Of a stretch of DNA of 64,000 nucleotides, positions 26,274-34,823 are shown in pieces. Source of the DNA: Microbacterium sp. AK009. GTDB taxonomy: Bacteria > Actinomycetota > Actinomycetes > Actinomycetales > Microbacteriaceae. The stretch's first letter is position 1, and each line of letters starts with the position of its first letter. The notes beneath the pieces are model-generated. The model made no database searches. It was not told the DNA's origin and saw only the letters and a list, made by a program, of their open reading frames with translations. The stretch lies in NCBI RefSeq assembly GCF_013410955.1, contig NZ_JACCCG010000003.1, positions 453,750-517,749 of the forward strand. Reading direction: 5' to 3'. The translations under genes and the position numbers were made by a program.

Positions 26274-27227
26274 TCATCCCTTCCGCCCCTGGGTGGCGAC
26301 GCCCTCGATGAAGTAGCGCTGCCCGAAGGCGAAGAGGATCAGCATCGGAAGTGTGACGAGGAGGGAGGCCACCATCACGTACTGGTAGTCGCCCTGGCCT
26401 CCCGCGGTGGGGCTGTACTTCGTCATGGCGTAGGCGATGCCGAGCGGCGCCGTGAAGTCCTCCACCCCGCCGGCGTTGAGATAGATCAGCGCGGCCTGGA
26501 GGTTGTTCCAGCTCGCCTGGAACTCGAAGAGGAACACGATGATGAAGGACGGGATCGACAGTGGCATCGCGATGCGCCAGAACAGGCCCCAGTTGTTGAC
26601 GCCGTCGAGCTTGGCCGCCTCGAACAGCTCACGCGGAAGCCCGAGGTAGAACTGACGCTGCAGGAAGATGTAGAACGCCGACCCGAACAGGTTCATCCCC
26701 CACAGCGGCACCCAGGTGCCGAGGAACCCGGTCTCTTTCCAGATCAGGTAGATCGGGATCATCGTCACCGCGCCGGGAAGCATCATCGTCGCGAGGACCA
26801 GCCCGAACAGCACCCCCCGGCCGGGGAAGCGGAAGTACGCGAACCCGAACGCCACGATCGAGCTCGAGATCGCCACGGCGGTCGCCGCAAGAAGCGCAAT
26901 GGCGATGCTGTTCCACATCCAGCTGAGGAGCGGCAGCTGATTCCACACCTCGACGTAGTTCTCGGGCACGAAGGTGCGCGGGATGAGCGCGTTGTCGAAG
27001 ACCTCGCCGCGAGGCTTCAGGCTTGCGGCGACGAGCCAGACGAACGGATACAGGAACAGCAGTGAGAAGAGGATCAGCGCGACGGCGAGGACGACTCTGC
27101 CCGCCAGCGTCTTCGGCTGCGACACCGCGCGGCGCCACCGAGAGCGGGGGGCGGGTGCACCTTCTGCTGCCGCCGCGAGTTCCGGCGTGGGACGAGCGAC
27201 GCCGGGCGTCTGAAGTGTCGCCGACAT
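26274..27227 (-). CDS. Sugar ABC transporter permease, MalG type
   Basis: A 317-residue permease with six membrane segments and the EAA loop EAAKLDGVNNWGLFWRIAMP that contacts the ATPase. The start at 27227 overlaps the stop of the upstream permease by one base (TGATG). The N-terminal 40 residues are a hydrophilic Pro/Ala-rich extension. Confidence 0.9.
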   Translation of the reverse strand: MSATLQTPGVARPTPELAAAAEGAPAPRSRWRRAVSQPKTLAGRVVLAVALILFSLLFLYPFVWLVAASLKPRGEVFDNALIPRTFVPENYVEVWNQLPLLSWMWNSIAIALLAATAVAISSSIVAFGFAYFRFPGRGVLFGLVLATMMLPGAVTMIPIYLIWKETGFLGTWVPLWGMNLFGSAFYIFLQRQFYLGLPRELFEAAKLDGVNNWGLFWRIAMPLSIPSFIIVFLFEFQASWNNLQAALIYLNAGGVEDFTAPLGIAYAMTKYSPTAGGQGDYQYVMVASLLVTLPMLILFAFGQRYFIEGVATQGRKG

Positions 27228-28159
27228 CAGCGGTCCCCCTCGTAGTAGACGAATCGGTTGCCGAACTTCACCTGGATGAGCGTGATGACCATGATGATGA
27301 CGAACAGCAGCCATGCCATCGCCGCGGCGAAGCCGAAGTTGAACTGTCGGAACGCCTGTTGGAACAGGTAGATGGCGTAGAAGAGCGAGGCCTCCGGTGA
27401 GGAATTGCTCTGGTCGCGCCAGAACAGCAGGTACGCCTGGTCGAAGATCTGGAATGCCGCGATCGACAGGACGATGACGTTGAAGAACATCGCGCCCGAG
27501 ATCATCGGCAGGGTGATGGAGAAGAACTTCCGCACGGGTCCCGCGCCGTCGAGGGAGGCGACCTCGTACAGCTCGACGGGGACGTTCTTCAGAGCCGCGA
27601 GGAAGATCACCATCGTCCCCGCGACCGTCCACAGCGTCATCAGGACGATGCTCGGCTTGACCCAGGCCGGGTCGACCAGCCACTGAGGCCCCTGGATGCC
27701 GAAGATGCGCAGAAACTGGTTGATCGCGCCGGAGTTGCCGTTCAGCAGGAGGAAGAACACCGCTGCCGTCGCTACGGCGGGGGTCATCTTCGGCAGGTAG
27801 TAGAGCGTCCGGAAGATCCCTGCGCCGCGGCTCGCGCGTGCGAGCAGCATCGCCAGGAAGAGGGCGAAGATGATCTCCAGCGGCACCGCCATCACCACGT
27901 AGAAGAGCGTGTTGGCGAGCGAAACGCCGACCCTGGGGTCTTCGAACAGGTTGGCGTAGTTGTCGAAACCGACCGGCCGGGCGCTGTTCGTGGCGAGGTT
28001 GTAATTGCTGAAGGAGATGTAAAGGCTGTACGCCATCGCCCCAGCCGTGAAGATCAGGAATCCGATGATCCACGGGGAGATGAACAGGTAGCCCGCGATC
28101 GCCTCGCGCCGGTTGTACCGGTCGCGTGCTGCGGGCGCGCGCCGCGTGATGACGCTCAT
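27227..28159 (-). CDS. Sugar ABC transporter permease, MalF type
   Basis: A 310-residue permease with six membrane segments and EAA loop EVASLDGAGPVRKFFSITLP. No ATPase gene is in the operon, as in other actinobacteria that share one MsiK-type ATPase among sugar importers. Its own ATG lacks a clear ribosome-binding site, but it overlaps the stop of an 11-codon upstream frame with a perfect AGGAGG (see 28156-28191). Confidence 0.88.
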   Translation of the reverse strand: MSVITRRAPAARDRYNRREAIAGYLFISPWIIGFLIFTAGAMAYSLYISFSNYNLATNSARPVGFDNYANLFEDPRVGVSLANTLFYVVMAVPLEIIFALFLAMLLARASRGAGIFRTLYYLPKMTPAVATAAVFFLLLNGNSGAINQFLRIFGIQGPQWLVDPAWVKPSIVLMTLWTVAGTMVIFLAALKNVPVELYEVASLDGAGPVRKFFSITLPMISGAMFFNVIVLSIAAFQIFDQAYLLFWRDQSNSSPEASLFYAIYLFQQAFRQFNFGFAAAMAWLLFVIIMVITLIQVKFGNRFVYYEGDR

Positions 28160-28191
28160 GGCCGCACCCGCGGCATCCGTCGATGATGCAT
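28156..28191 (-). CDS. Candidate 11-residue leader ORF coupled to the permease start
   Basis: On the minus strand AGAGGAGG sits four bases before ATG; the frame reads MHHRRMPRVRP and stops at TGA, which shares ATGA with the permease start. This is the only good ribosome-binding site ahead of the operon. It could be a regulatory leader peptide or a device for translational coupling. It is too short to judge from coding statistics. Confidence 0.45.
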   Translation of the reverse strand: MHHRRMPRVRP

Positions 28192-28215
28192 CGGTCCTCC
28201 TCTGAGATCCTTCGG

Positions 28216-28255
28216 ACCGTAGGCGCCCGGAGAGTCCGTCGGCAATGTGCTTGCC
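28216..28255 (-). promoter_or_regulatory. Promoter and operator-like palindrome of the sugar ABC operon
   Basis: Minus-strand TTGCCG (28245-28240) and TACGGT (28221-28216) are 18 bases apart. GGCAA-TGTGC-TTGCC (28241-28255), a perfect 5-bp inverted repeat, overlaps the -35, the position of a repressor site. No dedicated regulator gene is adjacent. Confidence 0.5.
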
Positions 28256-28273
28256 AACGAGGAGAAGTTGTGT

Positions 28274-29512
28274 CTAGTTGCCGAACCGTACTTGCCGTCG
28301 GGGGCTCATCAGTGCATCGACGACGCCCGCCAGCAGCACGACCGTCGCGGCGAGGAACGGCAGCGTCAGCGCGGCATCCGTCCCCACGTATTCCGCAACG
28401 ATCCCGGCGACGGCGGTCGAGGCTGATTGGCCGACCACGATGCCGGAGCCGAGCATCGTCATCACCGTCGACGAGCGCCCGAGAGGGCTGCGACGGGCGG
28501 CGAGGCTGTATTGCGTGACGAGGGTCGGGCCGATCCCTACACCGATGACGAGGAGGGTGAGGGTCATGGCCATCACGCTCGTCACGAACGGCAGCGCCAG
28601 GGTGCCGGCGACGAGGATGGCGGCGAAGACGATCCAGCGCGCACCGAGGCTGAACCGAGCGGGGAAGGCCGCGACACCCAGGGCCAGCGCCGCCGAGCCG
28701 AGACCCATGGCGCCGTAGACGACACCCGCCTGCTCAGCGATGCCGCGGTCGGCCATGAACGAGGTCAGCGAGGTGAGCATCGTGCCGAAGAACAGGCCCA
28801 TTCCGAGAGCGCCCACGACGGGTGCGGCGACCCGGGTGAGCTCGCGCACGGGAGCCGGCGCAGGAGTGCCGCCACGCACACCGGCCTCGACACGGGCGGA
28901 CGGATGCAGCGCGAAGGCAGATACGAAGATCACCGCCAGGCCGGCAGCGCCGAGGACCGGTGCGACGGGATCGAGCGTAGCGGCGAGGACGCCGACGATC
29001 ACGGGGCCGAACACGAAGACGATCTCGTCCGCGGCGGACTCGTAGGCCATGGTACCGCTGACCACGGCGTCACGGCGGGCCGGGTCGATGGCCCGGGCGA
29101 TGATCCCCACGAGGCGGCTCCTCGACAGCGGGGCGACCTGGGGCGTGGACGCGCCGATCAGGAAGCCGGCGGCCAGCACTGCCACATCGGGGACCGGCGC
29201 GAACGCCAGCCACGCGATCGCGACGAGAAGCAGGCTGTTGACGAGCCCCGCGCACAGGAGCACCCGTCGCTGGCCGAACCGGTCGGCGGCGGCCCCGAGG
29301 AGCGGGCCGAACATCGCGGTGCCGAGGCCGGTCACCGCGGCGGTCACGCCCCCGAGGGCGAGCGATTCGCGGGCCGAGACGACGAGAGTCAGAAGCCCGA
29401 CGACCACCATCGCGAACGGCAGACGCGCCACGAGCGCGATCGGGAAGTACGACAGGCCCGCGGCCCGGATCAGTGTCATCGGGCGGCGCGCGGCAGAAGA
29501 AGTCATGTGCAT
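28274..29512 (-). CDS. MFS transporter
   Basis: A 412-residue protein with about twelve membrane segments and an MFS loop motif ADRFGQRRVLL between helices 2 and 3. It is related to drug-efflux-type MFS proteins; substrate unknown. The first two Met codons (29512, 29506) are both possible starts. It lies upstream of the sugar ABC operon on the same strand, 114 bp away, but that operon has its own promoter. Confidence 0.8.
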   Translation of the reverse strand: MHMTSSAARRPMTLIRAAGLSYFPIALVARLPFAMVVVGLLTLVVSARESLALGGVTAAVTGLGTAMFGPLLGAAADRFGQRRVLLCAGLVNSLLLVAIAWLAFAPVPDVAVLAAGFLIGASTPQVAPLSRSRLVGIIARAIDPARRDAVVSGTMAYESAADEIVFVFGPVIVGVLAATLDPVAPVLGAAGLAVIFVSAFALHPSARVEAGVRGGTPAPAPVRELTRVAAPVVGALGMGLFFGTMLTSLTSFMADRGIAEQAGVVYGAMGLGSAALALGVAAFPARFSLGARWIVFAAILVAGTLALPFVTSVMAMTLTLLVIGVGIGPTLVTQYSLAARRSPLGRSSTVMTMLGSGIVVGQSASTAVAGIVAEYVGTDAALTLPFLAATVVLLAGVVDALMSPRRQVRFGN

Positions 29513-29797
29513 CAGGTCGATTCGGTCGGCCGCCGGATCGTCCGGCGGCGTTTCGTGCCGCCTTTGCGCGAAGCGCGAGGTGATGCACAGAGCACCTCGA
29601 GTCTACCAAGGGCGCCCGCGACGCAGCATCCGCGGCGGTCAGGGAACTCCCAGGATGCCGCGGCAACCGCGGAATCACGCGCGTTCGTCGCGTCGTCGGA
29701 CCGCGCACGCAAGCCAGGGCGCCATCCGATCGAAGGGACTCTCCGGATCACCCCACGTGCGGCGGAAGTCGCACACGACAGATGGAAGGAAATGAGA
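29513..29797. other. Divergent intergenic region, 285 bp
   Basis: Holds an inverted repeat GCCGCCGGA-TCG-TCCGGCGGC close to the MFS start and CCGCGG-CAA-CCGCGG further on. No promoter with good matches to both hexamers could be picked by eye. Confidence 0.4.
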
Positions 29798-30355
29798 ATG
29801 CGTAAGAACATCACTCGCGCCGGAGTCCTCACCGCAGGCCTCGGCATCGCCGCTCTGACCGTGACCGGCTTGGCGCTTCCGGCCAACGCCGACACCGTGT
29901 CGAGTGCCGACGAGACGCAGACCACCGTGTCGGCTCTGACGACCCTCGAGGCCTTCCAGGACATCCTGAACGACGCGCTGCAGGCCAGCGGCAATGCGAC
30001 CGAGACCGGCGACCTCAGCATCGACGGTGTCGACGGCGGACTGATCAACGGCCCGATCGTGAGCGGCTCGGTGATCGATGACGTGGCCAACGGCCCCATC
30101 CTGTCGGGCAACGACACCCCGGTCGTCTCGGGCAACGAGGTGCAGGCTCCGGTCGCTTCGGGCAACGAGACCTCGGTCGACGCTCCGGTCGCCTCGGGCA
30201 ACGAGGTCGCCTCGGGCAATGACACCGACACGTCGGTCGGCGACGTGGGTGCGTCGGTGGGCGGTGTCGTGGGTGACGTGGGGGCCTCGGTCGGCGACGT
30301 CGTCGGCGATGTCTCCGGTGAGGTCGACGGCCTCGTCAGCGGCCTGCTCGACTGA
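29798..30355 (+). CDS. Secreted low-complexity protein with SGN repeats
   Basis: A 185-residue precursor. Signal peptide: basic MRKNITR, hydrophobic core, cleavage after ALPANA. The mature chain has no Cys and a negatively charged, low-complexity body: six [ALV]SGN[ADE] tetrads, several spaced by APVASGNE-type units, then two VGDVGASVG repeats and a VSGEVDGLVSGLLD end. GGAAGGA precedes ATG 29798 by seven bases. No anchor (LPXTG or lipobox) is seen, so it is released or held non-covalently. I do not recognise a family; a surface or matrix protein is a guess. Confidence 0.75.
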   Translation: MRKNITRAGVLTAGLGIAALTVTGLALPANADTVSSADETQTTVSALTTLEAFQDILNDALQASGNATETGDLSIDGVDGGLINGPIVSGSVIDDVANGPILSGNDTPVVSGNEVQAPVASGNETSVDAPVASGNEVASGNDTDTSVGDVGASVGGVVGDVGASVGDVVGDVSGEVDGLVSGLLD

Positions 30356-30390
30356 ACCCCCTGAACGGACGCTCCTCCTGGGCGTCATGA

Positions 30391-30422
30391 CGAAGCGGCG
30401 CCGGCGATCCGGCGCCGCTTCG
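30391..30422. terminator. Strong bidirectional hairpin
   Basis: A perfect 14-bp stem CGAAGCGGCGCCGG / CCGGCGCCGCTTCG with loop CGAT lies between the stop codons of convergent genes (30355 and 30446). Confidence 0.8.
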
Positions 30423-30445
30423 GCGTGTTGTGACGGCGGACCGCG

Positions 30446-31294
30446 TCAGGAGACCTCGTCCCGCCACGAGTGGCGAGGCTCGTAGCCGAGCATCCGACGC
30501 GCCCTGTCGATCGACAGCAGAGTGTCGTTCACACCGACCTCGCCGCGCACCTCGACGTCGGGGAACACCTCCGCGAGCAGCTCGGCGTTCGGGCGGCTCA
30601 TCACAGTGTCGGCCGCGGCGATGATGAACGCCTCGAAACCGGGTTCGGCCACACGAAGGGCCCGTTCGATCGCCTGGGCGCCGTCGCGCGCGTCGATGTA
30701 CCCCCAGAGGTTCCACTTCCGGAGCCGGGCGTCGGCGTCGAACGAGGGGAACTCGGCGTAGTCCTCGGGAACCATGACGTTCGAGAACCGCAGCGCGGTG
30801 ATGGACAGCTCGGGGTGCCAGCGCACGAGCTCCCGCGCCATCCGCTCCTCGAGGGTCTTCACCAGCGAGTAGATGCTCTCGGGGCGCGGCTCGTACTCCT
30901 CGTCGACCGGGGCGTACGGCGGCGGCACGTCGAAGGGGAGGCCGAGCACGGTCTCGCTCGATGCCGCGACGATCCGGCGCACGCCCACGCGGATGGCGGC
31001 GTGGAAGACGTTGAAGGTGGCCGTCATGTTGTTGTGGAAGGTCGCCACGTCGCTGCGAAGTCCCGGTGCGGGGATCGCGCCGAGGTGCACCACGGCGTCG
31101 ACGCCGTCGTGCTGGTCGTTCACCGAGCCGAGGGCGTCGACGACCTGGCCGTAGTCGGTGAGGTCGACCTGGACGAACCCGGGGCCGCGGACGCCCGCGA
31201 CGTCGAGGCCGATGACCTCGATATCGCCGGCGCGCAGCTCACGGGCGACGACCGTGCCGAGCTTGCCGGAGGAACCAGTGAGTGCGATGCGCAT
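30446..31294 (-). CDS. NAD-dependent epimerase/dehydratase (extended SDR)
   Basis: A 282-residue extended SDR: ALTGSSGKLGTVVAREL nucleotide-binding turn, VVHLGAI, active-site SSETV and YSLVK (Tyr, Lys). Similar to uronate dehydrogenase or nucleoside-diphosphate-sugar epimerases of short length; substrate unknown. AAGGTG lies upstream of ATG 31294. Divergent from the arabinose LacI gene. Confidence 0.85.
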   Translation of the reverse strand: MRIALTGSSGKLGTVVARELRAGDIEVIGLDVAGVRGPGFVQVDLTDYGQVVDALGSVNDQHDGVDAVVHLGAIPAPGLRSDVATFHNNMTATFNVFHAAIRVGVRRIVAASSETVLGLPFDVPPPYAPVDEEYEPRPESIYSLVKTLEERMARELVRWHPELSITALRFSNVMVPEDYAEFPSFDADARLRKWNLWGYIDARDGAQAIERALRVAEPGFEAFIIAAADTVMSRPNAELLAEVFPDVEVRGEVGVNDTLLSIDRARRMLGYEPRHSWRDEVS

Positions 31295-31352
31295 CTGATC
31301 ACCTTGCCACGGCCGGCGATGGCGACGGCACCCGACGACGCGCGACCCGCCC

Positions 31353-31368
31353 GGTAACCTCGGTTGCC
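31353..31368 (+). promoter_or_regulatory. Operator-like palindrome over the LacI promoter
   Basis: GGTAACC-TC-GGTTGCC is palindromic at six of seven positions per arm. It contains the -10 TAACCT and ends at the ATG of the LacI gene, so it suits autorepression of a leaderless mRNA. It resembles half of the araD operator. Confidence 0.5.
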
Positions 31369-32379
31369 ATGACCGCTCCCGACGACCAGCGCGCTCGCCT
31401 CGGCATGCGCGAGGTCGCAGCCGAAGCCGGCGTCTCTCCGCAGACGGTGTCGCGGGTGCTCAGCGGTCACCCCCATATCCGCCCCGAGACGCGCGCGCGG
31501 GTGCTCGAGACCGTGAGCCGCCTCGGCTACCGGGTGAACAACGCCGCCCGCGCGCTCGGCACGCGATCCACCCGAACGCTCGGTGTGCTCGCCTCCGACG
31601 CCGCCCTCTACGGACCCGCGGTCGGCATCGCCGCGCTCGACGCCGCCGCCCGCGAGCGAAGCCGCTGGATCGCGACCGCGTATGCGGACGCCGACAGCGA
31701 GGCATCCGTGATCGCCGCCGCCGACCGCCTTCTGACGCAGGGGGTCGACGGAATCATCGTGCTGGCTCCGCATCTGACGACCTCGGCGGCGTTGCGGGAC
31801 GCTCATCCCGACGTACGCGTGGCCGCCCTCCACGAGGGGCCGGGCGCGAAGCGACAGGCCGAGGGTGCGGCCGCGGCCGTCCGCCACCTCGTCGGCCTCG
31901 GCCATCGCCGGATCGCACGGCTCGCCGGTCCTGCGGCGTGGAGCGAAGCGGTCAGCCGCGAGGCGGGCGCGGTCGCTGCCCTCGACGAGGCTGGTCTGGA
32001 CACGACGGTGCGCTGGGAGGGGGATTGGACCGCTGCCACGGGGGCGGCACTCGGTGAGGTGATCGCGGCCGCGGCGCAGAAGCCCGACGGGCCGACGGCG
32101 ATCGTGGCCGCCAACGACCAGATGGCGCTGGGCCTGATCTCGGGGCTCCGCGCGGCGGGTGTGGAGGTTCCCGGCAACGTGAGCGTGACCGGGTTCGACG
32201 ACAATCCCGATGCGGCGTTCTATCTTCCCGCCCTCACCACCGTGCGTCTGGACGTCGCGGGCGAGGCGCGGCGTGCTGTCGCGGAGGTCCTGGGAGGGGT
32301 CGACGCGCCGGCACATCCGGCTGCTCCCACCCTCGTACCGCGGGCGTCGACCACCCAGCCCCCGGCGCCGACGCCGTAA
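31369..32379 (+). CDS. LacI-family regulator of the arabinose operon
   Basis: A 336-residue LacI/GalR protein: HTH MREVAAEAGVSPQTVSRVLSGH, hinge YRVNNAARALG and a periplasmic-binding-like core (VAANDQMALGLISGLRAAG, SVTGFDDNPDAAFYLPALTT). It precedes araD on the same strand with a perfect 14-bp palindrome between them, so arabinose-type control is inferred. Functionally analogous to AraR but not named here for lack of direct proof. Confidence 0.87.
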   Translation: MTAPDDQRARLGMREVAAEAGVSPQTVSRVLSGHPHIRPETRARVLETVSRLGYRVNNAARALGTRSTRTLGVLASDAALYGPAVGIAALDAAARERSRWIATAYADADSEASVIAAADRLLTQGVDGIIVLAPHLTTSAALRDAHPDVRVAALHEGPGAKRQAEGAAAAVRHLVGLGHRRIARLAGPAAWSEAVSREAGAVAALDEAGLDTTVRWEGDWTAATGAALGEVIAAAAQKPDGPTAIVAANDQMALGLISGLRAAGVEVPGNVSVTGFDDNPDAAFYLPALTTVRLDVAGEARRAVAEVLGGVDAPAHPAAPTLVPRASTTQPPAPTP

Positions 32380-32414
32380 GCGGATCAGGGTCGCGGGCTC
32401 TGTACCCGCACGAG

Positions 32415-32428
32415 TGTTACCGGTAACA
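32415..32428 (+). promoter_or_regulatory. LacI-type operator upstream of araD
   Basis: TGTTACCGGTAACA is a perfect 14-bp palindrome with the central CG typical of LacI operators, overlapping a likely -10 (TAACAT). Confidence 0.7.
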
Positions 32429-32472
32429 TGGCATGCCTGCGCTCTCGCGCATCCGCCACCGAGGGAGGAATC

Positions 32473-33216
32473 GTGCCCCGCACCGATGCTGCGACACCGT
32501 CTTTCGACCCAGACGTCCACGACGCCATCGAAACCGTCCGTGCTGACGTCGCCCGCCTCCACGGCGAACTCGTCCGGTACGGGCTCGTCGTCTGGACGGG
32601 TGGGAACGTCTCCGGCCGGGTGCCGGGCGCCGATCTCTTCGTCATCAAGCCGTCCGGTGTCTCGTACGACGACCTCGACGCGCAGAACATGATCCTGTGC
32701 GATCTCGAGGGCAACGTCGTGCCGGGGTCGTCGGGGAGCGAGCGAAGCCCGTCGAGCGACACCGCCGCGCACGCGTACGTGTATCGGAACATGCCGGAGG
32801 TCGGCGGTGTGGTCCACACCCACTCGACCTACGCCGTCGCGTGGGCCGCGCGCGGGGAGGAGATCCCGTGCGTCATCACCGGCATGGCCGACGAGTTCGG
32901 AGGTCCGATACCGGTCGGCCCGTTCGCCATCATCGGCGACGACTCGATCGGCCGCGGGATCGTCGAGACGCTTCGCGGGCATCGCTCCCGAGCGGTCCTG
33001 ATGCGCAACCACGGCCCCTTCACCATCGGCGTCTCCGCCAAGGACGCGGTGAAGGCCGCCGTCATGGTCGAGGACGCCGCGCGGACGATCCACATCGCAC
33101 GACAGGGTGGTCCCGTCATCCCGATCCCGCAGGACTCGATCGACCGGCTCTACGACCGATATCAGAACGTCTACGGCCAGAGCACCGACGAGCGCCGTGA
33201 CGAGGATGCCCGATGA
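32473..33216 (+). CDS. araD: L-ribulose-5-phosphate 4-epimerase
   Basis: A 247-residue class II aldolase-family epimerase: TGGNVSGRV, IKPSGVSYDDL, zinc ligands HTH in VVHTHSTYAVAWAARG and the third His in RNHGPFTIG. GGGAGGA lies before the GTG at 32473; an upstream in-frame ATG (32428) falls inside the operator. First gene of the araD-kinase-araA-epimerase operon; it converts L-ribulose-5-P to D-xylulose-5-P. Confidence 0.92.
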   Translation: MPRTDAATPSFDPDVHDAIETVRADVARLHGELVRYGLVVWTGGNVSGRVPGADLFVIKPSGVSYDDLDAQNMILCDLEGNVVPGSSGSERSPSSDTAAHAYVYRNMPEVGGVVHTHSTYAVAWAARGEEIPCVITGMADEFGGPIPVGPFAIIGDDSIGRGIVETLRGHRSRAVLMRNHGPFTIGVSAKDAVKAAVMVEDAARTIHIARQGGPVIPIPQDSIDRLYDRYQNVYGQSTDERRDEDAR

Positions 33217-34799
33217 GCGCGGATGCCGTCACCGCCGGTCGGACGGCGCTCGGCATCGAGCTCGGCTCGACCCGGATCAAGGCGTGCCTCGTCGACGCCG
33301 ACGATCCGACGCGGGTGCTCGCGGTCGGCTCGCACGCCTGGGTGAACCGCTTCGAGGGGCGCATCTGGACATACGCGCTCGACGACGTCTGGGAGGGCGT
33401 GCGCGGCGCCTACGCCGACCTGGCGGCGGATGTCGAGAGGCGGCACGGCGTCGCCCTCGAGACGGTGGGCGCCATCGGCATCTCAGCCATGATGCACGGC
33501 TACCTCGCCTTCGATGGCGAAGGCGAGCTGCTGACTCCGTTCCGCACGTGGCGCAACACCACGACCGGACCCGCCGCCGAAGCGCTCTCCGCGGCGTTCG
33601 GGCAGAACATCCCGCTCCGGTGGTCGGTCGCCCACCTCTACCAGGCGGTTCTGGACGGTGAACCCCACGTCCCCGAGATCCGCTCCCTCACGACCCTCGC
33701 GGGATACGTCCACGGGCAGCTGACGGGTGAGCGGGTGCTGGGCGTGGGAGACGCGTCCGGGATGTTCCCCATCGACCCCGCGACCCGCGACTACGACCTC
33801 GGACTCATCGCGATTTTCGACGAGATGGTCGCCGAGACGGCCCCGGGCCTTCGCATCGCCGAGCTCCTCCCGCGGGTCCTGAGAGCGGGTGAGCGCGCCG
33901 GCGCACTCACCGACGCCGGGGCGGCCCGGCTCGATCCCACCGGGCGGCTGCGTCCTGGCATCCCGTTCTGTCCTCCCGAAGGCGATGCCGGAACCGGGAT
34001 GGTGGCGACGAACGCCGTCGCGCCGCGCACCGGGAATGTGAGCGCCGGCACGAGCATCTTCGCCATGGTCGTGCTCGAGGGCGCGCTCGCGGCCGCGCAC
34101 CACGAGATCGACATCGTCACCACGCCCGCCGGCGACCCGGTGGCGATGGTGCACTGCAACAACGGCGCGAGCGAGCTCGCGGCGTGGGCGGGGATGTTCG
34201 GCGACTTCGCCGAGCGCGCCGGGACGCCGCTCTCCTCCGATGAGGTCTTCGAGAGCCTCCTCCGCGAGGCGGAGACCGGCGATCCCGACGCCGGCGGCCT
34301 GATCGCCTTCAACCACCTCTCCGGTGAGCCGATCGTCGGTCTCGACGAGGGGCGGCCGCTGTTCGTGCGGACGCCCGACAGCAGGTTCACGCTCGCGAAC
34401 GCGATCCGCGCGCAGCTCTACGGCATGTTCGGCACGCTCGCTCTCGGAATGCGCGTGCTCTCGGACGAGGGTGTCGCGATCGACCGCATGTTCGCCCACG
34501 GCGGGGTGTTCCGCACCGCCGGAGTCGCCCAGCGGTTCCTCGCCGCCGCGATCGACACCCCCGTCGCCGTCGGCGAGACCGCGAGCGAAGGGGGCCCGTG
34601 GGGGATGGCGGTGCTCGCCGCCCAGCTCCTGCGCGCCGACGGAGCGACTCTCTCCGACTACCTCGGCAGGCACGTCTTCGCCGACGCGGAGACGGTGACC
34701 GTCGATCCCCGACCCGAGGATGTCGCCGGGTTCGCCCGATACCTCGGCCGATACGAGGCGGCGCTCGCCGTCGAGCGCGCCGCTGTCGCCGCCCTCTGA
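33213..34799 (+). CDS. araB: FGGY-family carbohydrate kinase, putative L-ribulokinase
   Basis: A 528-residue FGGY kinase: N-terminal phosphate-binding ALGIELGSTRIKACLVDAD, catalytic-domain HGGVFRTAGVAQRFLAAAI in the C-terminal lobe. It overlaps araD by 4 bp (ATGA) and precedes araA by 24 bp, so ribulokinase activity is inferred from context. The sequence is not a close match to E. coli AraB in pattern (it lacks FGTxSxR-type N-terminus), so it is likely the non-orthologous actinobacterial type. Confidence 0.82.
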   Translation: MSADAVTAGRTALGIELGSTRIKACLVDADDPTRVLAVGSHAWVNRFEGRIWTYALDDVWEGVRGAYADLAADVERRHGVALETVGAIGISAMMHGYLAFDGEGELLTPFRTWRNTTTGPAAEALSAAFGQNIPLRWSVAHLYQAVLDGEPHVPEIRSLTTLAGYVHGQLTGERVLGVGDASGMFPIDPATRDYDLGLIAIFDEMVAETAPGLRIAELLPRVLRAGERAGALTDAGAARLDPTGRLRPGIPFCPPEGDAGTGMVATNAVAPRTGNVSAGTSIFAMVVLEGALAAAHHEIDIVTTPAGDPVAMVHCNNGASELAAWAGMFGDFAERAGTPLSSDEVFESLLREAETGDPDAGGLIAFNHLSGEPIVGLDEGRPLFVRTPDSRFTLANAIRAQLYGMFGTLALGMRVLSDEGVAIDRMFAHGGVFRTAGVAQRFLAAAIDTPVAVGETASEGGPWGMAVLAAQLLRADGATLSDYLGRHVFADAETVTVDPRPEDVAGFARYLGRYEAALAVERAAVAAL

Positions 34800-34823
34800 C
34801 CACCCACCCGAAGGAACACCGTC

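Noticed and set aside
24847..26316. A 489-codon plus-strand open frame
   Set aside because: Antisense to the clear sugar-binding lipoprotein gene; high GC at third positions leaves such frames open by chance.
28427..30355. A 642-codon open frame on the plus strand rich in Arg, His and Asp
   Set aside because: It runs antisense to the MFS gene with shadow-type composition; only its last 185 codons, after a proper SD and signal peptide, are a real gene.
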